Part shown: piece after piece, positions 43,191-48,634 of the stretch
How the letters are laid out: every line of letters begins with the position of its first letter
Numbering within the stretch: the stretch's first letter is position 1
The notes under the pieces: generated by a model
Databases searched by the model: none
What the model was told of the DNA's origin: nothing
What the model saw: the letters and a program-made list of their open reading frames with translations, nothing else
Source: Cetobacterium sp. UBA6069
GTDB lineage: Bacteria > Fusobacteriota > Fusobacteriia > Fusobacteriales > Fusobacteriaceae
DNA length: 48,634 bases
Assembly (NCBI GenBank): GCA_002428805.1
Contig: DIXX01000062.1
Location: 1-48,634, forward strand
Direction of reading: 5' to 3'
Translations under genes and position numbers: made by a program

Positions 43191-43198
43191 TGTGCACA
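43191..43198. promoter_or_regulatory. Candidate operator 1 (TGTGCACA) in the ccpN leader
   Basis: A perfect 8-bp palindrome in the context TTTGTGCACATTTA, about 30 bp after the predicted ccpN transcription start (-10 TATAAT at 43237-43232, minus strand). It is paired with a second site at 43277-43284. Confidence 0.5.
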
Positions 43199-43231
43199 TT
43201 TAAAAATAAGTTTTCTTTATAATTACATAGA

Positions 43232-43237
43232 ATTATA
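43232..43237 (-). promoter_or_regulatory. -10 element of the ccpN-ppdK-fbp operon
   Basis: A perfect minus-strand TATAAT with no good -35 at standard spacing (TTGCAA lies 20 bp away), suggesting a weak or regulated promoter. Confidence 0.5.
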
Positions 43238-43274
43238 GTAGCACCAATGATATAAAATTGCAATATTTATTAAT

Positions 43275-43305
43275 AAGTGCACAACTAAATTAAAGTGTGA
43301 CTTTA
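43275..43305. promoter_or_regulatory. Candidate operator 2 (GTGCACAA) and adjacent palindrome
   Basis: GTGCACAA (43277-43284) is, read on the minus strand, TTGTGCAC, the same eight bases as site 1. Beside it is a 15-bp palindrome TAAAGT-GTG-ACTTTA (43291-43305). They lie between the divergent promoters of ccpN and the aminotransferase gene. Confidence 0.45.
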
Positions 43306-43357
43306 CAACTAGTTTTTAGTTTTTTTGATTCTAATAGATTTTTTTCTGCTTTTTCGG

Positions 43358-43378
43358 TATAATAATATAAAATATAAT
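43358..43378 (+). promoter_or_regulatory. -10 region of the aminotransferase gene
   Basis: Two perfect TATAAT boxes (43358-43363 and 43373-43378), neither with a good -35 box; the first is 37 bp upstream of the ATG. Confidence 0.45.
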
Positions 43379-43400
43379 TAGTTAAAGGAGGATTTTTTAA

Positions 43401-44510
43401 ATGCTATTTTACAGACCTAACTACCTTATGATGACAGCTGGACCTACAACTGTTTCTGGAAACGCTTTACATGCTAGAAGTAAAGTTTTTGGTAACCCCG
43501 ATCTTGATCCAGATTTTTTAAGCTATTATAAATTCGTTTGTCATAGACTTAGAAACTTTATCGGTTCTGAAGAATCTAAAATTCTTATTATGAGCGGAGA
43601 AGGAATGCTTGGACTTGACGCTGCGTGTGCATCTCTAACTGAAAAAGGAGATAGAGTTCTTGTTATATCTAATGGATTTTTCGGCGAAGGTTTTAAAGAA
43701 TTAATCGAACCTTACGGTGGAGAAGTTACAATTTTTGAATCAAGTTGGAAAAAATCTATAGATTTTGAAAGTCTAAAATCTTTCTTAGAAAAAGACTCTA
43801 ATTTTAAATATGCTACAGTTGTACACTGTGATACCCCTAGTGGACTTTTAAATGATATTGGACCTGTTTGTCAGCTACTAAAATCAAAAGGTATATTAAC
43901 AGTTGTTGACACTGTTGCCGCTCTTGGAGGAGTAGATTTCAGAATGGATGAATGGGGCGTAGATATTGCTCTTTCTGCATCACAAAAAGTTTTCTCAGCA
44001 GCACCTGGATTAACTATAGTTGCTGTTAGTGATGACGCTTGGAAAGCTATGGAAAATAGAACTACTCCTATTCCATCTTTCTACTGTAATCTTTTACACT
44101 GGAAAAATATTGAAGATAAAAAATCTTTCCCTTATACTATGCCAGCAAGTGATATTATAAGTTTAGGAACTGCAATTGATAATCTTTTATCAGAAACTCT
44201 TTATAGAGTTTTTGACAGACATGAAGAGATGAGAGATCTTTGTATCGAAAGATTAAAGCAACTTGGTTGCACTCTTTATCTTGAGGATAACTTCTCTCCT
44301 ACAGTTACAGCTTTTTATCCTCCAGAAGGAATAAAAGCAGAAGATCTTTTAGTTCATTTAAGAACTAAATATAACATACTACTTTCAGGTTCATATGGTC
44401 CTTTAGCTGGTAAAGTTATAAGAATTGGTCATATGGGTGAAAATGCTCGTGAAGATAGAGTTCGTTTTACCCTTGATTGTTTAGAAAAATCTATTACAGA
44501 TTTAAAATAG
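43401..44510 (+). CDS. Class V aminotransferase (alanine-glyoxylate/serine-pyruvate type)
   Basis: A 369-aa PLP enzyme. MTAGPTTVSG near the N-terminus, GEGMLGLDAACASL (66-79), the TVVDTVAALGG block with D170, and the PLP lysine in LSASQKVFSAAPG (K196) place it in the alanine-glyoxylate/serine-pyruvate aminotransferase subgroup. The C-terminal KVIRIGHMGENA is typical. It probably links an amino acid such as serine or alanine with pyruvate or glyoxylate; the donor is not known. AAAGGAGG precedes the ATG. It is divergent from ccpN and may share regulation with the gluconeogenic operon. Confidence 0.88.
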   Translation: MLFYRPNYLMMTAGPTTVSGNALHARSKVFGNPDLDPDFLSYYKFVCHRLRNFIGSEESKILIMSGEGMLGLDAACASLTEKGDRVLVISNGFFGEGFKELIEPYGGEVTIFESSWKKSIDFESLKSFLEKDSNFKYATVVHCDTPSGLLNDIGPVCQLLKSKGILTVVDTVAALGGVDFRMDEWGVDIALSASQKVFSAAPGLTIVAVSDDAWKAMENRTTPIPSFYCNLLHWKNIEDKKSFPYTMPASDIISLGTAIDNLLSETLYRVFDRHEEMRDLCIERLKQLGCTLYLEDNFSPTVTAFYPPEGIKAEDLLVHLRTKYNILLSGSYGPLAGKVIRIGHMGENAREDRVRFTLDCLEKSITDLK

Positions 44511-44515
44511 TTTAT

Positions 44516-44545
44516 AAAAAAAAGTCGGTACACACCGACTTTTTT
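44516..44545. terminator. Bidirectional terminator between aminotransferase gene and recR
   Basis: AAAGTCGGT (44521-44529) pairs with ACCGACTTT (44534-44542) around a 4-nt loop, with A and T runs on both sides. Confidence 0.9.
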
Positions 44546-45137
44546 ATATCTCTTGTCTTCCATCAAGGGCTCTTGATATTGTCGCTACATCAGCGAACTC
44601 TATATTTCCTCCCATTGGAATCCCACTTGCTATTTTAGTTATTTTTACATCGAATGGCTTTAATAGCTTAGTTAAATAAAGTGCAGTTGTCTCTCCCTCT
44701 AAATCTGGATTTAAAGCTAGGATAACCTCTTTTATCTCGTCTTTGGCTACTCTTTCTAATAAAGGTTTTAAATTTAATTTGTCAGGTGTCATTCCATTTA
44801 AAGGATCAATTTTTCCATTTAATACATGGTATGTTCCTTTATATCTATTTGTTTTTTCTAGTGGTATAATATCTCTACTATCCTCTACAACACAGATAAC
44901 ATCTTTCTCTCTAAATTCATCTCTACAGATATCACACATCTCATTTTCACTAAAATTTCCACATACTGAGCATTTTTTAACAGTTTCCTTTACATCTTTT
45001 AAAGCTTTAGAAAATCTTTCAACTTCCGTATCACTCATCTCTAAAACATGAAATGCTAATCTTACAGCACTTTTTCTTCCTATTCCAGGTAATCTGTTAA
45101 ACTCATCAATTAATATCTCTAATGACTTAGTTGCCAT
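44544..45137 (-). CDS. recR: Recombination protein RecR
   Basis: RecR works with RecO and RecF to load RecA at gaps. The 197-aa protein has an N-terminal helix-hairpin-helix (LPGIGRKSAVRLAFH, 16-30), a zinc finger (C56, C59, C68, C71) and a Toprim domain starting ICVVEDSRDI, with LNPDLEGETTALYL. AAGGAG precedes the ATG. Its usual partner genes dnaX and ebfC are not adjacent here. Confidence 0.96.
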   Translation of the reverse strand: MATKSLEILIDEFNRLPGIGRKSAVRLAFHVLEMSDTEVERFSKALKDVKETVKKCSVCGNFSENEMCDICRDEFREKDVICVVEDSRDIIPLEKTNRYKGTYHVLNGKIDPLNGMTPDKLNLKPLLERVAKDEIKEVILALNPDLEGETTALYLTKLLKPFDVKITKIASGIPMGGNIEFADVATISRALDGRQEI

Positions 45138-45149
45138 CTAAACTCCTTA

Positions 45150-45470
45150 CTACTTTTTTTCTACTGTAGTTTTTTGAGCTAATGATCTTGTAATCTCTTT
45201 AATGCTCTTAGAAATTTCTCTTCTCTCTTTTCCTAATTCTGCATTTTTTATGATATAATCATCTACTCTATCCTCGTAGTCACCTTTCATATTTTCAATT
45301 ATGTCGATAATTTCAGCATAAGTCATTCCAGGCTTTAAGTAATCTTTTAAGTTTGATAGAAGATCCACTCTTTTTCTATTATCTCTAATTTTTCTATCGT
45401 TATCTTCAATCTCTCTTTTTATTTTATTTTTTCTTCTTTCTTTTCTAACAACATCTAAAACTGTAATCAT
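45150..45470 (-). CDS. Conserved-looking hypothetical protein, charged and helical
   Basis: A 106-aa protein I do not recognise. It is rich in Lys, Arg, Glu and Asp, lacks signal and membrane segments, and looks like two long coiled-coil helices joined at [16 protein letters not shown] (about 47-62). GGAGCTGGTG precedes the ATG. It lies between pfkA and recR with gaps of 12-16 bp, so it is almost certainly translated from the accD-accA-pfkA-recR transcript. Confidence 0.7.
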   Translation of the reverse strand: MITVLDVVRKERRKNKIKREIEDNDRKIRDNRKRVDLLSNLKDYLKPGMTYAEIIDIIENMKGDYEDRVDDYIIKNAELGKERREISKSIKEITRSLAQKTTVEKK

Positions 45471-45486
45471 AATTTTTCACCAGCTC

Positions 45487-46452
45487 CTATTTACAAAGTG
45501 TTAATGCTAACTCATAATCTTTTCTAATGTCATACTTTCTTTTTCCTTCCCAAGCAAATGAGATTGGATGAGTTATTAATTCGTTGCTTTCAATTCCAAC
45601 CATAACTCCACCTTCTCCATTCTCAAGAAGTTCAACTGCCTTCGCTCCCATCTTAGTAGCTAGTACTCTATCAAATCCAGATGGAGTTCCACCTCTTTGA
45701 ACGTGAGCTAAAACAACACTTCTAACTTCAGTTGTTACTTTTTCTTTTAATTGCTTTTCAATCTCAAGAACACTTCCAACACCTTCAGCGATAAGTACTA
45801 TATCGTGAAGTTTTCCTTGTCTTCTTCTCTCTTTGATTTGGTAAGCTAACATATCTAAAGGCTCATTTATTTCAGGTATTAATATACCATCTCCTCCTCC
45901 AGCTAATGTCGCATGAAGAGCTAAATCTCCAGCATGTCTTCCCATAACTTCCATTAAGATTGTTCTCTCATGAGAAGTTGCTGTATCTCTTAATTTTGAT
46001 ATAGCATCTAATATTGTATTTAAACAAGTATCAAACCCTATTGTATAATCTGTTCCTATTATATCGTTATCTATTGTTCCAGGTAATCCTACTACTTTGA
46101 AACCATGCTCTTTCGATAGTAAATCTGCTCCTCTATAAGATCCATCTCCACCAACTACTACGATTCCTTCGATTCCTCTTTTCTTTAAGTTTTCAGCAGC
46201 TATTGCTCTAAACTTTGGATCTTTGAACTCTAAACATCTTGCAGTTAAAAGAACTGTACCACCTCTATCAATTATTCCTGATACATGGCTTCCGTTCATT
46301 TGGAATATCTCATCATGTAACATTCCTAAGTATCCTCTTTTTACCCCAAATACTTCAATTCCTTTTGATAAAGCTACTTTAGCTACCGCTCTTACTGCAG
46401 CGTTCATTCCTGGAGCATCTCCTCCACTTGTTAAAACCGCTATTCTTTTCAT
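45487..46452 (-). CDS. pfkA: 6-phosphofructokinase (ATP-dependent)
   Basis: PfkA phosphorylates fructose-6-phosphate to fructose-1,6-bisphosphate. The 321-aa protein has MKRIAVLTSGGDAPGMNAAVRA, GGDGSYRGA (101-109), PGTIDNDI with catalytic D128, and MGRHAGDLALH, all of the bacterial ATP-PFK group. The ATG is 9 nt after GGAGGTG; a GTG seven codons upstream lies in that element and is not likely used. It is cotranscribed with accA and opposes Fbp at 38043-39926, the pair controlling glycolysis and gluconeogenesis. Confidence 0.97.
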   Translation of the reverse strand: MKRIAVLTSGGDAPGMNAAVRAVAKVALSKGIEVFGVKRGYLGMLHDEIFQMNGSHVSGIIDRGGTVLLTARCLEFKDPKFRAIAAENLKKRGIEGIVVVGGDGSYRGADLLSKEHGFKVVGLPGTIDNDIIGTDYTIGFDTCLNTILDAISKLRDTATSHERTILMEVMGRHAGDLALHATLAGGGDGILIPEINEPLDMLAYQIKERRRQGKLHDIVLIAEGVGSVLEIEKQLKEKVTTEVRSVVLAHVQRGGTPSGFDRVLATKMGAKAVELLENGEGGVMVGIESNELITHPISFAWEGKRKYDIRKDYELALTLCK

Positions 46453-46486
46453 AAAGACTTGCACCTCCGACACTTTCTATTAAAAT

Positions 46487-47437
46487 TTAGATTGTTTTCT
46501 CTATAAAACTTCCCATTTTTCTAAACTTATTATATCTATTTTTCAGTAAAGTATCTACATCTAATTTAGATAACTCTAAAAGTGATGATAAAATAACACT
46601 TTTAAGGTCATTTGCTGCACACTTATAATCTCTGTGAGCACCACCTAAAGGTTCTTTTACAATACCGTCAATTATACCTAAACTTTGTAAACTTTTACCT
46701 GATATTTTTAAGTTATTTGCTGCTTCAGAAGCCTTTGATGAATCTTTATATAAAATTGCTGCACACCCCTCTGGTGATATAACTGAATAAACTGAATTCT
46801 CTAGCATATAAACTTTATCTGCAACTCCTAAAGCCAGAGCTCCTCCCGATCCACCTTCTCCTATAACCACCGATACTATTGGAGTTTTTATTCCAGCCAT
46901 CTCTAATAAATTTCTAGCAATTGCTTCTCCTTGTCCATGCTTTTCAGCCTCTATCCCTGGATAAGCTCCTGCTGTATCTATTAAATTTACTATTGGAATT
47001 GAAAATCTTTCAGCCATTCTAAACAACCTCAACGCTTTTCTATATCCTTCAGGACTAGCCATTCCAAAGTTTCTATGTAAATTTTCTTCAATACTTCTAC
47101 CTTTTTGATGTCCAATAATCATTACTTTTTTTCCGTCAATTTTACAAAGTCCTCCAACAATAGCTGGGTCATCTTTACACAATCTATCTCCATGTAACTC
47201 CACAAAATCTGTAGTCATATTTTCTATATAATCTAAAGTGTATGGTCTTTCTGGATGACGAGCAATGGATACTCTATCCCAATCTGTTAAATCTTCATAT
47301 GCAGATTTTAAATACTCATCTCTTTGTTTAGTAAATTTTTCAATTTCTAAGCTTAAATCAATATTTTTTTCTTTTGAAAAATTTTTAAGTTCCATTATTT
47401 TCGTTTCTAAATCTAAAATTTCGTTATTGAATTTCAT
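46487..47437 (-). CDS. accA: Acetyl-CoA carboxylase carboxyltransferase subunit alpha
   Basis: With AccD it transfers CO2 from carboxybiotin to acetyl-CoA, giving malonyl-CoA for fatty-acid synthesis. The 316-aa protein begins with a coiled-coil helix (NNEILDLETKIMELKNFSKEK), then WDRVSIARHPERPYTLDYI, FVELHGDRLCKDDPAIVGG and the crotonase-fold VVIGEGGSGGALALGVAD and SVISPEGCAAILYKD motifs. AGGAGAG precedes the ATG. It follows accD by 26 bp. Confidence 0.97.
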   Translation of the reverse strand: MKFNNEILDLETKIMELKNFSKEKNIDLSLEIEKFTKQRDEYLKSAYEDLTDWDRVSIARHPERPYTLDYIENMTTDFVELHGDRLCKDDPAIVGGLCKIDGKKVMIIGHQKGRSIEENLHRNFGMASPEGYRKALRLFRMAERFSIPIVNLIDTAGAYPGIEAEKHGQGEAIARNLLEMAGIKTPIVSVVIGEGGSGGALALGVADKVYMLENSVYSVISPEGCAAILYKDSSKASEAANNLKISGKSLQSLGIIDGIVKEPLGGAHRDYKCAANDLKSVILSSLLELSKLDVDTLLKNRYNKFRKMGSFIEKTI

Positions 47438-47463
47438 GACACTCTCCTATAAATAAGCTATTT

Positions 47464-48348
47464 CTAGATTATATTATCTATAATTTTATGAAGAGTCCTC
47501 TTCATATTCTCTCTTTTTACAATTACGTCAACCATTCCGCACTCTTGTAAAAATTCACTTCTCTGGAAACCATTTGGTAATTTTTGCCTTATCGTTTGCT
47601 CAATTACTCTTTGGCCAGCAAACCCAATTAATGCATCTGGTTCAGTCATTATAACATCTCCTAGCATAGCAAATGAAGCTGTTACTCCACCAGTTGTAGG
47701 ATTAACCGGTATAGATATAAATGGTAATCCTGCAGCTCTTAATCTCTCTAAAGCTGCTGAAGTCTTTGCCATTTGCATAAGTGACAATATTCCTTCATGC
47801 ATTCTAGCTCCTCCCGATGAAGACACAACTACAACAGGAATTTTCAATTCAATTCCTCTTTCTATTGCTCTAGTTATCTTTTCACCAACAACTGATCCCA
47901 TACTTCCACCTAAAAAATCGAAATCCATAACAGCTATACTCACTTTTATTCCAAAAATATCCCCAATTCCTGCTACTACACCCTCTAACATTCCTGTTTT
48001 TTCTACTGCTGCTTCATATTTTTCTGTATATCCTGGGAAATCTAAAGGATTTTCTGAAGTTAGATTTTTATCTATCTCCTCGAAAGTATCCTCATCAATT
48101 AGTAAAGCGATTCTTTCTTTTGCACTCATTGAAAAGTAATAGTCGCAATGTGGACATTTTTGTAAATTTTGTTCAATATCATTTTTATAGATAATTTCGT
48201 TACATTCTGGGCATTTCTCCCAAAGACCTGTTATTTTGGTCTTCTTTATTATTTTTTCCTCTTTTTCTTCAACTTTTTTATTTTCTGATTTATTTTCCTT
48301 AACAGTTAAAGTCGCATACTTTTTTTTATTCAAAGAAAAAAACTTCAT
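47464..48348 (-). CDS. accD: Acetyl-CoA carboxylase carboxyltransferase subunit beta
   Basis: Partner of AccA. The 294-aa protein has a lysine/glutamate-rich N-terminal extension (about 8-40), the zinc ribbon C46, C49, C65, C68 (CPECN...CPHCD) and the crotonase core with SSSGGARMHEGILSLMQMAKTSAAL and PTTGGVTASFAMLGDV. The ATG at 48348 follows AGGAGG; an in-frame ATG seven codons upstream lies before that site and is less likely. accB and accC are not in the window. Confidence 0.96.
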   Translation of the reverse strand: MKFFSLNKKKYATLTVKENKSENKKVEEKEEKIIKKTKITGLWEKCPECNEIIYKNDIEQNLQKCPHCDYYFSMSAKERIALLIDEDTFEEIDKNLTSENPLDFPGYTEKYEAAVEKTGMLEGVVAGIGDIFGIKVSIAVMDFDFLGGSMGSVVGEKITRAIERGIELKIPVVVVSSSGGARMHEGILSLMQMAKTSAALERLRAAGLPFISIPVNPTTGGVTASFAMLGDVIMTEPDALIGFAGQRVIEQTIRQKLPNGFQRSEFLQECGMVDVIVKRENMKRTLHKIIDNII

Positions 48349-48394
48349 ATTTTCCTCCTGAAACCTCATTTATTTTTTATTATCTCAATATCTC

Positions 48395-48423
48395 ATTCTA
48401 TAAGATTTTTCACTATATTTCAA
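48395..48423 (-). promoter_or_regulatory. Promoter of the accD-accA-pfkA-recR operon
   Basis: Minus-strand TTGAAA (48423-48418), 17-bp spacer, TAGAAT (48400-48395); five of six bases match in each box. Confidence 0.65.
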
Positions 48424-48430
48424 TAATTAT

Positions 48431-48459
48431 TTGATTTTGACACTTTTATATTATAAAAT
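48431..48459 (+). promoter_or_regulatory. Promoter of the chorismate mutase-type gene
   Basis: TTGATT (48431-48436), 17-bp spacer, TAAAAT (48454-48459). Transcription would start at about 48466, leaving only about 10 nt before the ATG at 48477. A TTGACA at 48437-48442 offers a second, less well spaced -35. Confidence 0.5.
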
Positions 48460-48476
48460 ATCTATTGATAATATTC

Positions 48477-48634
48477 ATGAAATGGGTGATTAAAATTACA
48501 AGTGATATTAATAAATTAAGAGAGAAAATCGATAGCATTGATGAAAAAATAATAGAACTAATTTTGAACAGAATGGAAGTTGTGCACAAAGTTGGAGTCA
48601 CAAAATCTAAACAAAATAGCCGAATATATGTTCC
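48477..48634 (+). CDS. Chorismate mutase domain (AroQ type), 5' part; possibly chorismate mutase/prephenate dehydratase
   Basis: The frame reads SDINKLREKIDSIDEKIIEL, then LNRMEVVHKVGVTKSK and RIYVP up to the right edge. This is the first helix of AroQ chorismate mutase, with the conserved Arg and Lys of the active site, converting chorismate to prephenate. Such an N-terminus also begins bifunctional P-proteins (PheA) and other fusions; the rest is outside the window. The ATG at 48477 has no visible ribosome binding site; a GTG at 48486 and an AUU behind GGGTGATT are alternatives. Confidence 0.8.
   Translation, partial: MKWVIKITSDINKLREKIDSIDEKIIELILNRMEVVHKVGVTKSKQNSRIYV

Noticed and set aside
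1..48634. Mobile elements, CRISPR arrays, prophage or defence islands
   Set aside because: No direct-repeat arrays, transposase or integrase-flanked islands were seen. The one tyrosine recombinase sits in a conserved housekeeping context.

Overview
This window is AT-rich chromosomal DNA from an anaerobic, fermentative diderm, most likely a member of the Fusobacteriota (Cetobacterium/Fusobacterium-like; the genus is inference). It encodes an outer membrane (LPS-core heptosyltransferases, a LPS heptose kinase homologue, a TonB-dependent receptor). Several gene orders are nevertheless Bacillus-like: dprA-topA-trmFO-xerC, ricT-trmN6, and a CcpN-type regulator. Energy metabolism is clostridial in style: pyruvate formate-lyase, pyruvate:ferredoxin oxidoreductase and Pta-AckA. 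No phage, transposon, CRISPR array, rRNA or tRNA was seen. Nearly all genes lie on the minus strand; the plus-strand genes are ogt, htpG, a class V aminotransferase and a partial chorismate mutase gene at the right edge.

Layout. 1-566: 5' part of pflB with a near-consensus promoter. 751-7545: one minus-strand unit of GT2, three GT9 heptosyltransferases and a WaaY-like kinase, followed without a visible break by recA-recX-plsC. 7670-13722: pyruvate to acetate (nifJ-type PFOR, ackA, pta). 13857-29314: information-processing genes in close-packed operons (ricT, trmN6, uvrB, xseA, TPR protein, dprA, then topA, trmFO, Xer recombinase, yqeH, pseudopilin-like protein, FAD protein, ftsY). 29402-32395: cobalamin riboswitch, TonB-dependent receptor and periplasmic binding protein. 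32516-34760: ogt, then putP with a regulatory leader. 34782-36012: flavodoxin and tcdA. 36178-37995: htpG. 38043-43171: ccpN-ppdK-fbp, a gluconeogenesis unit led by its likely regulator, divergent from an aminotransferase. 44544-48348: accD-accA-pfkA-unknown-recR. 48477-48634: chorismate mutase domain.

The most interesting item is the 337-base gap upstream of the Na+/proline symporter gene putP. It contains a promoter, a good ribosome binding site and a 19-codon open frame whose last residues are Lys-Pro-Ile-Pro-Pro-Arg, with two CCC proline codons that are unusual for such AT-rich DNA. Immediately after its stop codon come five RNA segments that can pair 1:2, 2:3, 3:4 and 4:5, the last being an intrinsic terminator just before putP. 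This has the architecture of a ribosome-mediated transcription attenuator sensing proline (or charged tRNA-Pro) and controlling proline uptake. I know of no described example in Fusobacteriota, but I could not search for one.
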